64,000 nt of DNA from Hydrogenophaga pseudoflava (GTDB lineage Bacteria; Pseudomonadota; Gammaproteobacteria; Burkholderiales; Burkholderiaceae_C). The stretch lies in contig NZ_JAVHJP010000008.1 of NCBI RefSeq assembly GCF_031020795.1, forward strand, positions 62,001 through 126,000. Reading direction: 5' to 3'. The notes below the pieces were generated by a model. It searched no databases. It saw only the letters and a program-made list of their open reading frames with translations, and was not told where the DNA came from. A program made the position numbers and the translations under genes. Positions 26,540-35,288 of this stretch are shown one piece after another (positions within the stretch are counted from its first letter, which is position 1; each line of letters begins with the position of its first letter).

Positions 26540-28942
26540 TCAGAACCGGGCCTGCAGGCTCAGCGACACGTTGCGTGCCTCACCCACGTTGCCGGCCGAC
26601 CAGCCGCCACCGGCCCAGTACTTTTTGTTGAACAGGTTGTAGACGTTGCCCAGCAGGGTGAGCGCCTGTCCGCGGACCGCGAAGTCGTAGCTGAACCCGG
26701 CGTTGACCACCGTGCGGGACGGGATCTGCAGGGTGTTGGCGTCGGTGGTGAACGAGGCGCCCGCGTAACGGACGGTGCCATGCAGCTTCAGGCCTCGCAC
26801 GCCCGGCACCAGGTGCTGGACATTGGCCGCCACCTGCCAACGGGGCGCGAACGAGGGGGCGTTGCCCTGGAGGGCGGCGTTGTCGATCGAGACCTTGTCG
26901 ATGGTCGCGTCCAGATAAACCGCCGAGAGCCCGACGCTCAGGGTCTTGCCCAGCGGGTAGGCGCCGCTGAGTTCCATGCCTTGGTAGACCAGCCGGCCGT
27001 CCTGTGTCAGGTGGCGTTCGCCGCCCCGCAGCGCGTCGATCTGGTTGGCGCGCTCGACGCGGAACAGCGCCACGGCGTAGTCGACGCCACCGTGCTCATG
27101 TTTGGCGCCGATCTCGTATTGCTTGGACACCGTGGCCTTGAGCAGCTCGCCGGCGTTGGCGTAGGGCGGGCTGACACGGGTGCCGGGCTCCAGCCCTTCC
27201 ACATAGCTGCCATAGAGGCTGGTGTGGGCGTCGGGTTTGTGGATCAGGGCCAGGGTGGGGCTGGCGTTGCTGATCCGGTAGGCAGAGTCAACGGTCGGGT
27301 CGCCGTCGAGGTCCTTGATGCGGTAGCGCGTGAACCGCAGCCCGGCAATGGCCTGCCAGCGCTCGTTGAAATGCAGCGTGTCGCTCGCAAAGGCGTAGGT
27401 TTGGCGGGTGTCTGAACTCACCGGCAGCAGCGCGAAGTCGGGTGTGCGGGTGGACCGGAAGGTCTGCTCGCGGTAGAGGTTGCCGTCGAAGTCGTTCGAC
27501 CAGTAGAACTCGCTGGCCCAGCGGTCGCGGCTGGCTTGCAGGCCGGCCCCGGCCACCAGCTCGTGCTTCATGCCTGCCGCCTGCACCGTGCCCTGCAGCA
27601 CCGCCTGTGAAAACACATTGTTCAGCTGGCCGGCGAAGTTGTACATCGAGCCGGTGTAGTCGCCCGCGCGGTTGAGCAGGTTGGCAAAGGCCTTGTTGGA
27701 CCGGTGGTTCTTTCGCGAGAAGCCCAGCTGGGTCTTCAGCGTCCACTGGTCGTCGATCCTCCAGTCGATGCCGGTGGACGCCAGCAGTGTCTTGGTCTGG
27801 TAGTACGCGTTGTCGACGTTGAGCTGGTCGTAGTCGTAGGTGACCGTGGGCAGCTGCCCGTCGCTGCCCACGTGGTCATAGGCTTCGAGGTACAGCTGGA
27901 TGGGCTCGGCCTGGTTGCGGCTGTCTTCGTAGGCCACGGTGTTGCGCCACTGGACCGAGCCGCTCAGGGCCTGGTCGAGCGCGAGGGACGCGACCGTGCG
28001 GTCGATCCTGGCAGCGTTGTAGGCGGTGCCGTGTTCGGTGGCGGCGTTGGCCCTCAGCCCGGTGTCTTCGGAGAGCCGCCGGCTGGTGTCCAGGTGCACC
28101 GAGGCGAGGCTGGGGTTGCGGTAGCCCAGCTGCACCAGGGTTTCGTTGTCGGCCTTGGGGCGCTTGAGCAGGTAGCTCAGAGCGCCGCCCGGCTCACCGA
28201 AGCCGTACGTGAAGCCGGTCAGGCCCTTGAGGGCGGTGACGCTCTCGGTGATTTCGGTCGGGAAGTCGCCACCCCAGTACAGCAGCATCGGGATGCCGTC
28301 GATGTAGGTGTTGCGCACCGGCAGGCCTCGGATCTGTGTGCCCCACCAGTCGGTCGCGAAGGAGTTGGTCGGAGTGGAGACGGCGGCGTCCTTCGCGAAG
28401 ATCTGGCCGATCGACTTGGCGCCGCGTTCGGCGATGTCGTCGCTGTCCACCGTGGCGACGGAAAACGGGGTGTCCAGCAGCTTCTTGTCGCCCAGCGCGC
28501 CGGTGCTGCTGTGCTGCGACAGGTAGCCCAGCGGGGAGGCCGGACCGAGCGCCTTGGCGGTGACCCTCACCTCGGGCAAGGCCGCGTCGGAGGTCGGGGC
28601 CTTGGGCGCAGCAGGCTGGATGCTGACCGCCGTGCCCTCCACCGTGGCGGTCAGGCCGCTGTCGGCGAGCAGGCGGTCCAGTGCCTGGCGGGCAGTGAGC
28701 GGGCCGGCGACAGCGGGTGCCGTCTTGCCCGCCACCAGCGATTGCTGCACGGCCAGCTGCGCGCCGGTCTGGCGCGCCCAGGCGTTGAGCGCCTCTCCCA
28801 GCGGCTGGGCGGGCAGGTGGATGGCGATGGGCGCGGCATCGGGCGCCAGACTGGCGCTGCCCTGCGCCCACAGGGCGCCGGAGGCGAAGACCAGGGAAAG
28901 GGCGAGGGCCAGCGGGGCGGGCCGGGGGGTGAAGCGGTGCAT
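26540..28942 (-). CDS. TonB-dependent siderophore receptor/transducer with N-terminal STN domain
   Basis: An outer-membrane receptor that both imports a ferric siderophore and signals its presence inward (FecA/FpvA type). The 800-residue product has a signal peptide (ending ALWAQG), an STN signalling domain (about 35-110; IHLPAQPLGEALNAWARQTG), a plug domain (QIRGLPVRNTYIDGIPMLL) and a barrel ending in Phe. The STN domain is the part that contacts a FecR-like protein. A sigma/FecR fusion gene lies 77 bases upstream in the same direction and is the obvious partner. The siderophore cannot be named. Confidence 0.9.
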   Translation of the reverse strand: MHRFTPRPAPLALALSLVFASGALWAQGSASLAPDAAPIAIHLPAQPLGEALNAWARQTGAQLAVQQSLVAGKTAPAVAGPLTARQALDRLLADSGLTATVEGTAVSIQPAAPKAPTSDAALPEVRVTAKALGPASPLGYLSQHSSTGALGDKKLLDTPFSVATVDSDDIAERGAKSIGQIFAKDAAVSTPTNSFATDWWGTQIRGLPVRNTYIDGIPMLLYWGGDFPTEITESVTALKGLTGFTYGFGEPGGALSYLLKRPKADNETLVQLGYRNPSLASVHLDTSRRLSEDTGLRANAATEHGTAYNAARIDRTVASLALDQALSGSVQWRNTVAYEDSRNQAEPIQLYLEAYDHVGSDGQLPTVTYDYDQLNVDNAYYQTKTLLASTGIDWRIDDQWTLKTQLGFSRKNHRSNKAFANLLNRAGDYTGSMYNFAGQLNNVFSQAVLQGTVQAAGMKHELVAGAGLQASRDRWASEFYWSNDFDGNLYREQTFRSTRTPDFALLPVSSDTRQTYAFASDTLHFNERWQAIAGLRFTRYRIKDLDGDPTVDSAYRISNASPTLALIHKPDAHTSLYGSYVEGLEPGTRVSPPYANAGELLKATVSKQYEIGAKHEHGGVDYAVALFRVERANQIDALRGGERHLTQDGRLVYQGMELSGAYPLGKTLSVGLSAVYLDATIDKVSIDNAALQGNAPSFAPRWQVAANVQHLVPGVRGLKLHGTVRYAGASFTTDANTLQIPSRTVVNAGFSYDFAVRGQALTLLGNVYNLFNKKYWAGGGWSAGNVGEARNVSLSLQARF

Positions 28943-29019
28943 GGGAACTCCAACGACGGATTGAGACAGGCGGTCGTTCCGGTAGACGCACCAGCCCCGG
29001 TGTTGCCGGAGTGGACTTC

Positions 29020-30300
29020 CTACTTTTTTTGCGGGGCCGGTGCCGGCGGTCGTTGCGCCGGCTCCAGGTGCACGCCGGTGGGCCCGGGAACCAGCCGCAG
29101 CGGCAGCGCCGCCGTCAGCAGGCGGCGGGTGCTCGTGGCGTCGTGCGGGTCGAAGGTGCCGCTCAACCGCAGGCCGGCCACCGCGGGGTCGATCGACGCG
29201 ATGCCCTGGGGTGCATGGCGCTCCAACTCGGCCAGCGCCTGCGCCAGCGGCCGGTTGTCCACGCTCAGCAGGCGTTCGCGCCAGGGCGCCGCGCCCCCGG
29301 GCGGCAGCCGCTTCACCGACCGCAGCCGGCCGGCAGTGTCAAAGACCGCCCGCTGCTCGGCCTCCAGCAGCAGCGGCTGCCACGCTGCCGCCACGCCATC
29401 ACCAGCAGCCACGCGCACACGTCCGTGTTCGACCGCCACCTCCACCCCGGCGCGCCCGGGCACCTCGGGCGTGAGCCGCACCGAGAATCGCGTGCCCACC
29501 ACGGTCACCTGCACCGCATCGGCGCGCACATGGAAAGGCCGTGCGCTGTCGGGCGCAACCTCGAAGAAGGCCTGGCCCTGCAGCAGCCTGACGTTGCGGT
29601 GACCGCGGTGGAAGGCCACCTCGATCTGCGTGGCGGTGTCCAGCCGCAGATGGCTGCCGTCCGGCAGGGTCAGCCGCTGCTGCTGGCCGCGCCGGGTGCT
29701 GAACGCCTGCTGGTACAGGGGCTGCGCCCGCCAGTGGGCCCAGCCGGCCCAGCCGCCGAGACAGGCCAGGCTGCCCACGGCCAGCATGGACGTGATGGCA
29801 TGCCGGCGCGACGAGGCGCGGCCCGGCAGAGCCTGCGCGCAGGCGCGCATGGCGACCTCCAGGTGCGACTCCACCGTCCTCACGCTCACCCCCATGGCCT
29901 GCGCCACCTCGACGCGACTCAGGCCATCGATCTTGGCGAGGACAAAGGCTTCGCGCGCCCGCGGCGGCAGGGCGGCCAGGGTCTGTTCGAGCCGCTGCAG
30001 GCGCTGGCGGCCGTCGAGGATGACCTCGGGCTGGTGGGTGTCGGGGCCGGCGTGCTCATCGCATTCGGGGTCCACTGGGCCAAACGCCGCCGTACCACGC
30101 ACGGTGCTTCGTCGGTGGTGGTCGGTCAGCAGGTTGCGCGCCGTGGTGTAGAGCAGCGCGCGTGGCTCCATCACCGGGCGGGCGCCGGCGACCGAATAGA
30201 CGCGCGCAAAGCTCTCCTGCGTCAGGTCGGCCGCGAGGTCGCGGTTGCCCACCCTCCGGGTGAGGAAGTTCAGCAGTTCGCCGTGAAAGCGTTCGATCAC
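29020..30300 (-). CDS. Single-chain ECF sigma factor fused to FecR-type anti-sigma/periplasmic sensor
   Basis: One uninterrupted 426-residue frame joins what are normally FecI and FecR. Residues 1-65 are sigma region 2 (FHGELLNFLTRRVGN, RALLYTTARNLLTDHHRR); 105-157 are region 4 (LPPRAREAFVLAKIDGLS and the helix-turn-helix GVSVRTVESHL). About 168-189 is a transmembrane helix; about 198-300 is the FecR domain (RLTLPDGSHLRLDTATQIEV); the rest is a C-terminal STN-contact region. FecR's own cytoplasmic sigma-binding domain is missing, so tethering and proteolytic release is the likely control. IutY of Pseudomonas putida is a described protein of this type. The start is GTG at 30300, one base after the upstream stop. 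The receptor gene follows. Confidence 0.9.
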   Translation of the reverse strand: MIERFHGELLNFLTRRVGNRDLAADLTQESFARVYSVAGARPVMEPRALLYTTARNLLTDHHRRSTVRGTAAFGPVDPECDEHAGPDTHQPEVILDGRQRLQRLEQTLAALPPRAREAFVLAKIDGLSRVEVAQAMGVSVRTVESHLEVAMRACAQALPGRASSRRHAITSMLAVGSLACLGGWAGWAHWRAQPLYQQAFSTRRGQQQRLTLPDGSHLRLDTATQIEVAFHRGHRNVRLLQGQAFFEVAPDSARPFHVRADAVQVTVVGTRFSVRLTPEVPGRAGVEVAVEHGRVRVAAGDGVAAAWQPLLLEAEQRAVFDTAGRLRSVKRLPPGGAAPWRERLLSVDNRPLAQALAELERHAPQGIASIDPAVAGLRLSGTFDPHDATSTRRLLTAALPLRLVPGPTGVHLEPAQRPPAPAPQKK

Positions 30301-30301
30301 G

Positions 30302-30757
30302 TCAGTGACCGGTCCCGTCCGGGGCCGCGAGCGGGCCTCGTTCGATCCTCACCACCAGCAAGTCGAGCTCCCCGAGAACCTCGCCCTGGTCCGCCAGCCA
30401 GCGGGCCAGGCGCAGCGCGACCAGGGGATCGTCCAGCGGGGTTCTGTGGCCGTGGTGCTCCAGGACCACCGGCAGGCTGGGGTCGGCCGTGGCCCGCGCC
30501 GGCAGTCGGTAGTAGAGGCGGCGCTCTTCCTTCGACGTGAAGCGCTCGATGAAGCCCGCCCGCTCCAGATCGGCCAGTGCGTGCGCGATGCTGCTGACGT
30601 TCAGGGCGTGCCCGGCCTGCATCGCGCTGCGGTACAGGTCCTCGCAGCACTGTGGCACGCCGCCCGCCTGCGCCATCAGGTTCAGCACCGTGGTGCGCCC
30701 GAGGGTGGGGCGTAAGCCCGCCTCGCGCAGGGTCTGTGGGGTGTCGGCGAAATTCAT
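30302..30757 (-). CDS. Divergent Fur-family transcriptional regulator
   Basis: A 151-residue protein with the Fur winged-helix start (LREAGLRPTLGRTTVLNLM, LYRSAMQAGHALNVSSIAHALADLERAGFIERF). The dimer/metal domain is reduced: EHHGHRTPLDD is all that resembles the Fur HHHDH motif, and the CxxC pairs are absent. It may therefore bind metal differently or sense something else. Its ATG overlaps the DUF3325 stop and its stop is one base from the sigma/FecR start, so it is embedded in the siderophore operon. Confidence 0.75.
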   Translation of the reverse strand: MNFADTPQTLREAGLRPTLGRTTVLNLMAQAGGVPQCCEDLYRSAMQAGHALNVSSIAHALADLERAGFIERFTSKEERRLYYRLPARATADPSLPVVLEHHGHRTPLDDPLVALRLARWLADQGEVLGELDLLVVRIERGPLAAPDGTGH

Positions 30758-31086
30758 GCGGGCCGGATGGCGCGCCCGCCGAGTGCCCAGGGTGCCAGCC
30801 ACCGGGGCCGGCGGCTGAGCACCATGGCCACGCCCAGCGCGCTGCCGGCCAGCAGCATGGTCCACACCAGCACCGCCATCGACGGCCGGTCGGCCGCCCC
30901 GCAGGCCAGCAATGAGAACAGCAAGGCGGCCGCGCCCAAGGCGCGCAGCCGCCGGCGCGGGCCCTGGGCATCGTCGGCATGCCGGTGCATCACCTGGCCC
31001 CAGTGCACCTCCATCGCCAGCGCGAGCCAAGCCATGCCGCTGAACGCCAGCACCGCGGCCAGCAGCAGCCAGAACGTCTCAGACAT
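30754..31086 (-). CDS. DUF3325 small membrane protein
   Basis: A 110-residue protein with three or four hydrophobic segments (FWLLLAAVLAFSGMAWLALAM, LGAAALLFSLLACGA, VLVWTMLLAGSALGVAMVL). It matches DUF3325, which occurs with PepSY and DUF3649 proteins beside siderophore receptors. No activity is established. The start (MSETFW) overlaps the PepSY stop by 8 bases. An upstream in-frame ATG was rejected as lying deep in the PepSY gene. Confidence 0.8.
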   Translation of the reverse strand: MSETFWLLLAAVLAFSGMAWLALAMEVHWGQVMHRHADDAQGPRRRLRALGAAALLFSLLACGAADRPSMAVLVWTMLLAGSALGVAMVLSRRPRWLAPWALGGRAIRPA

Positions 31087-32794
31087 GGGCCACCTCCGCC
31101 ACCGCATCGTTGCTGGCGGCGTGGCCCGGCCGCGCAAGGGGTACCGCCTGCTCGCGCCGGGCGAGTTGGCGCGCAGCCCAGCCGGCGAGGGCCGCGCTGG
31201 CCAGCAGGCTCAGGTCCACCCCGGCCACGGCCCAGTAGGTGTCGGTGAACACGGTCTTGACGAGGTGGTCGCCGGTGGTGATGGCGTTGAGCGCCACGGC
31301 GGCCACACTGAGCGCCACGATGGCCCAGCACTGCTCGCGCCAGGCCGGGTTCATGCGCGCCTGCGCCACCGGGGCGCTGCGCACCAGCGCGTGCGCCAGG
31401 GCCAGTGCCCACAGGCCGAAGAAGGCGGTCTTTTCCCAGTCGCCCTTGCCGGCCAGGTCGGGCGGCAGCAGGCGGTTGGCCACCAGCATGCCGGTGGCGG
31501 CGATCACCATGCCGGTGACCGTGGCCACGGCCAGCGCGTCGACGATGCGGCTGCCCTGCCCGCCTGTTTTGGCGTGTTGCTGCTTGCGCTTCTCGACAAA
31601 GAAGACAAAGCCGGTGGCGATGCAGACGCAGCCCAGCAGGCCGCCCAGCACATACAGCCAGCGCAGGAACCAGTGTTCGAAGTGCTGCAGGTGCAGGCCG
31701 GTGAGGAACTCGTTGATGTCGGACACGGCGCTGCGCGGCGGGTCTTCGCGGAGCAGCTCGCCGGTGCTGCCCTTGAAGTGGATGCCCTCGCCCACCAGGG
31801 CCACGCGGTCGCTGCCGGCACGGTAGACGCTGACGTAGCTGTTGGCGTCGCCCACATGGTGCACCGTGAGAAAGCCCACCTCGCCCGCCATGTCGCGCGC
31901 GGCCCAGCGGCGCTTGGCCTCGGCCACCATCGCGTCCACCGAGGCCAGCGGGGCGGGCACGCCGGCGGCGTGGTGTGGCAACCCGGTTTCCTGCGCCTCC
32001 ATCACCTCGTGGCGGTCGTGCAGGCCCTTGAGCTGGAACTGCGAGACCGGCAGGAAGTAGAAGGCCGCAAAGATCACCAGGCCGGTGAAAGCGAAGAAGA
32101 AGTGGAAGGGCAGCGCGACCACGCCGCTCATGTTGTGCAGGTCCAGCGCGCTGCGCTGGGTGTGCTTCTTCGGCCGGAAGGTGAAGAACTCGCGGAAGAT
32201 CTTGCGGTGGATCACCACGCCCGAGACCAGGGCAGCCAGCATCACCAGCGCCGCCAGGCCGACGAGAAAGATGCCCAGGTTCTTCCACTGCCAGTTCAGG
32301 CTGTAGTGCATGGGATAGAACCAGTCGCTGCCGATCTTGAGCTGGTCGGCGCGCACCACGGCGCCACTGCGCGGGTCGATGGTGGTCTCGCCGTGGATGT
32401 GGTTGTGGCCGTCCGGGTCCTTGGCCAGCGGCACCTTGAAGCCGATGCCCATGCGCAGCACCGGGTCGCGGTGCGTGGTGTAAGCCCAGTACTCGTCGGC
32501 CGGCAGTTCGGTGCGCGGCGTCATTGGGCCTCGCGCCGGGTCGTGCAGCGTGGCCATGTTGGCCGCGTAGTCGGCTTCGTCGGGCTCGATCTTCCCGAAC
32601 GCCGGCAGCAGCACCTGGTCGAACGAGGGCATGGGCTGCGGGTCGAAGCGCGTCTGGGGAATCGCCCAGCGGTCGATCTCGCGGTCGAACACCGATAGCG
32701 AGCCGAAGAAGAACACCACGATCAGCACGAAGCCGATCACCAGGCCGAACCAGGTGTGCAGCCAGGTCATGGACTGCCGGAAGTTCTGGAACAT
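31079..32794 (-). CDS. PepSY-associated membrane protein (siderophore-iron reductase-like)
   Basis: A 571-residue inner-membrane protein. A first helix (WFGLVIGFVLIVVFFFGSL) precedes a large periplasmic part, then several helices (FFAFTGLVIFAAFYFLPV, LYVLGGLLGCVCIATGFVFF) and four more near the C-terminus. PepSY_TM proteins of this kind (FoxB/PiuB group) act in ferric-siderophore reduction and iron release at the inner membrane, which suits a gene after a receptor. Conserved histidines in the helices could hold haem. The ribosome-binding site is AAAGGAAA, with DUF3649 just upstream. Confidence 0.85.
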   Translation of the reverse strand: MFQNFRQSMTWLHTWFGLVIGFVLIVVFFFGSLSVFDREIDRWAIPQTRFDPQPMPSFDQVLLPAFGKIEPDEADYAANMATLHDPARGPMTPRTELPADEYWAYTTHRDPVLRMGIGFKVPLAKDPDGHNHIHGETTIDPRSGAVVRADQLKIGSDWFYPMHYSLNWQWKNLGIFLVGLAALVMLAALVSGVVIHRKIFREFFTFRPKKHTQRSALDLHNMSGVVALPFHFFFAFTGLVIFAAFYFLPVSQFQLKGLHDRHEVMEAQETGLPHHAAGVPAPLASVDAMVAEAKRRWAARDMAGEVGFLTVHHVGDANSYVSVYRAGSDRVALVGEGIHFKGSTGELLREDPPRSAVSDINEFLTGLHLQHFEHWFLRWLYVLGGLLGCVCIATGFVFFVEKRKQQHAKTGGQGSRIVDALAVATVTGMVIAATGMLVANRLLPPDLAGKGDWEKTAFFGLWALALAHALVRSAPVAQARMNPAWREQCWAIVALSVAAVALNAITTGDHLVKTVFTDTYWAVAGVDLSLLASAALAGWAARQLARREQAVPLARPGHAASNDAVAEVAHV

Positions 32795-32805
32795 GGGGTT
32801 TCCTT

Positions 32806-33111
32806 TCAGGACAGGATCGCGCGCTGGATGGCCCAGGCGGCGGTGAACAGCAGGGCCGCGCCGCCGGCCAGCACGGCCCAGACGCGGGCAATGCGGGCGG
32901 CCGCGAAGCTCCAGAGGAACAGGCCCAGGAACACCAGGAAGGCGAGCATGAGCACGCCCATCTCGGCGTCGTGGTAGTCCACGCCCAGGCCCACCAGCGC
33001 GGCCACGCCGGCCGCCGCGAAGCCCCAGGTGAAGGCGTAGGCGCCGAAGACGCCGGCGGTCACGCGGGCGGTGACCTCCGGCCAGCGCAGCGACCGGGTC
33101 CGGGCGTTCAC
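32806..33111 (-). CDS. DUF3649 small membrane protein
   Basis: A 101-residue protein with GTG start at 33111 overlapping the receptor stop (GTGA). It has three or four hydrophobic helices (FGAYAFTWGFAAAGVAALVG, LMLAFLVFLGLFLWSFAAARI, VLAGGAALLFTAAWAI). The D-Y-H-D-A-E loop and W residues fit DUF3649, an iron-uptake-associated family of unknown activity. It is coupled to the receptor upstream and the PepSY protein 11 bases downstream. The start lies inside a longer open frame running antiparallel to nothing useful. Confidence 0.75.
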   Translation of the reverse strand: MNARTRSLRWPEVTARVTAGVFGAYAFTWGFAAAGVAALVGLGVDYHDAEMGVLMLAFLVFLGLFLWSFAAARIARVWAVLAGGAALLFTAAWAIQRAILS

Positions 33112-35234
33112 AGCTTGTATTCCAGCGTGAGGGCCGCGGTGCGCGGGGCCCCGTAGATGGCGCCGTAGGTCACCGAGCGGATGTACTTCTTGTCCGCCAG
33201 GTTCTTGACGTTCAGGCGCAGCGTGGCCTTGTCGGTCAGCTCGTAGGCGACGAAGGCGTCGACCAGGGTGTAGGCGTCCTGCTGGGCACCGGCGACCTTG
33301 GTGATGTCCGACTGCCAGCGCAGGCCCGCGCCGACGCGCAGTTGGGGCAGCGCGGCCACGCGCGTGTCGGCGAGCAGCTTGAGCGTGCGGCGGGGCACCC
33401 ACTCGTAGATGTCGTTGCCGTCCGGACCTGTCAGCTTCATCGAGGTGAAGCCGGCTGTGAGCCGGGTGTCGGTGCCGACGCGGCCGCTGGCCTCGATCTC
33501 GAAGCCGCGGGTCTTCACGTTCCTGGGCTCGTAGTAGGACCGCTGGGCCACCGGGTCGAAGCCGGCTTCGGTGGCCAGCCCGCGCTGTTCGGCGCTGAAC
33601 AGCGCGAACGTGGTCAGCAGCTTGCGGCCGAGCCATTCGGCCTTGACACCGACTTCGGTGTTGACGCCCTTCATGGGCTGGAGGAAAGCGCCGTTGACGT
33701 CGCGCTGGTCCTGGGCCTGGAAGATGTCGGAATACGAGGCGTAGGCCAGCGCGTCCGGCGTCAGGTCGTAGGTCAGGCCGACGTAGGGGCTGGTCTTTTT
33801 GGTGGTTTCGTTGTCGAGGTTGGTGCCGCCGCCGTAGATGGCGGTGCCGTCGCGCTTGAGCGTGATCGCGTTGACGCCGACGATGCCCTTGAGCTGGTCG
33901 GTCAGCTGCAGCCGGCTGGCGGCGTACAGGCGGGTGATGGCCTGGTCGCCGTCGGCCGTCACGGACTTGGCGCCCCAGGCCGGTTCGGCATAGACGTCGC
34001 CCGCATACGGGAAGGCCGGCAGGACCGGGAAGGTGGCGCCCGCGTAGGCCTCGGTGAGGCTCTTCTGCTTCGAATGGCTCAGGCCGAACAGGGCGTCGTG
34101 CTGGCGGCCGAAGGCGTGGAAGCGGCCGCTGAGGCTGGCGTCCACGATGTTGCTGCTGGAGCGGCCTTCGCTGCGGTAGGGCCAGCCGTAAAGGCCGGTG
34201 TTGTCGTCGTTGAGGTAACCGGTGAAGGTGTAGGCGTAGAACAGCTTCGCGCTGTCGTCGCCTTCCGCGTGGTTGAGGGTGAGCTTGGCTTCCCAGTCGG
34301 CCGACAGCGCATGCGTGTATTCCACGAAGGCGCTCTGCGTGCGGTTGTTCCAGCGGGTCCAGTCCTGCGCTGTCGAGGCCGACACGTCGAACTCGGCCAG
34401 GGAGCCGTCGGCGTAGGGCAGGGTGAGCGAGCCCCACATGGGCGAGCGCTGTTTCGAGTCCTGGTAGGTCAGACCCAGGGCCAGGATGCCGTTGTCGCCG
34501 ACCTGGCCCTCGACGATGCCCGAGACGGCGGTGCGCTGGTTGTGCAGCGCGCGCAGGTGCGAGTCCTTGTCCTCCTGCGCCACCACCAGCCGGCCGGCCC
34601 ACTGGCCGTCCTTGGACAGCACCTTGTTGTAGTCCAGGGCCACACGCTTCTGGCCGTAGGAGCCCAGGGTGAACTGCGCCTCGCCGCCGTCCTTGCCGGT
34701 GGGCCGCTTGCGCACGTAATTGATGGTGCCCGAGGCGTTGCCGACGCCCGTCAGCAGGCCGTTGGCGCCGCGGATCAGTTCGATCTTCTCGAACAGGTAG
34801 GTGTCCAGCTGGCTTTCGGCGATGCCCCACGCGTTGGTCATGCCCAGGCCGTCGATCTGCGTGAGCATGATGTCAAAGCCACGCGAGCTGTAGGAGGTGC
34901 GGTTGGTCTCCCATTCGTCCACGGTGAGGCCGGTGCCGAAGCGCAGGGCGTCGTTGCTGTCGGTGGCGCCGAAGTCGCGCAGCGTCTCCTTGTCCAGGGT
35001 GCTGATCGATTGCGGGGTGTCCTTGACCTCCATGGGCAGGTTGGTCGCGCCCTTGGAGACCCGGTTTTCGCGCTTGGCCTTGATCACCACCGTGGAAAGT
35101 TCGGGCGCCTGCGCGCCGGGGGCGCTGGTGCCGGTCTCGGCGGTCTGGGCATGTGCGGGCAGGCCGGCGATGAGGCCGCTGGCGAGCAGCGCCGATGCGA
35201 TGGCCAGGGGGTGGTGCTTGGGATGGGACTTCAT
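33108..35234 (-). CDS. TonB-dependent ferric-siderophore receptor (no STN domain)
   Basis: A 708-residue outer-membrane receptor: signal (ALLASGLIAGLPAHAQ), plug starting STVVIKAKRENRVSKG, the TonB-siderophore-receptor segment IELIRGANGLLTGVGNASGT, and a barrel ending LEYKL. It lacks the STN domain, so it transports but does not signal. Together with the next upstream gene it forms a tandem pair with the same layout (FEKIELIRGANGL against YDRVEVLRGANGL). Siderophore unknown. Confidence 0.9.
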   Translation of the reverse strand: MKSHPKHHPLAIASALLASGLIAGLPAHAQTAETGTSAPGAQAPELSTVVIKAKRENRVSKGATNLPMEVKDTPQSISTLDKETLRDFGATDSNDALRFGTGLTVDEWETNRTSYSSRGFDIMLTQIDGLGMTNAWGIAESQLDTYLFEKIELIRGANGLLTGVGNASGTINYVRKRPTGKDGGEAQFTLGSYGQKRVALDYNKVLSKDGQWAGRLVVAQEDKDSHLRALHNQRTAVSGIVEGQVGDNGILALGLTYQDSKQRSPMWGSLTLPYADGSLAEFDVSASTAQDWTRWNNRTQSAFVEYTHALSADWEAKLTLNHAEGDDSAKLFYAYTFTGYLNDDNTGLYGWPYRSEGRSSSNIVDASLSGRFHAFGRQHDALFGLSHSKQKSLTEAYAGATFPVLPAFPYAGDVYAEPAWGAKSVTADGDQAITRLYAASRLQLTDQLKGIVGVNAITLKRDGTAIYGGGTNLDNETTKKTSPYVGLTYDLTPDALAYASYSDIFQAQDQRDVNGAFLQPMKGVNTEVGVKAEWLGRKLLTTFALFSAEQRGLATEAGFDPVAQRSYYEPRNVKTRGFEIEASGRVGTDTRLTAGFTSMKLTGPDGNDIYEWVPRRTLKLLADTRVAALPQLRVGAGLRWQSDITKVAGAQQDAYTLVDAFVAYELTDKATLRLNVKNLADKKYIRSVTYGAIYGAPRTAALTLEYKL

Positions 35235-35288
35235 AAGGTCGTGGGTGGGGATGGGTGAAAAGATGCAAGGGGCGGTGCGCGCCCGGAC

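Noticed and set aside
23831..27415. A 1194-residue open frame on the plus strand
   Set aside because: It runs antisense to the dihaem oxidoreductase and imelysin genes and reflects high GC codon bias; no recognisable protein.
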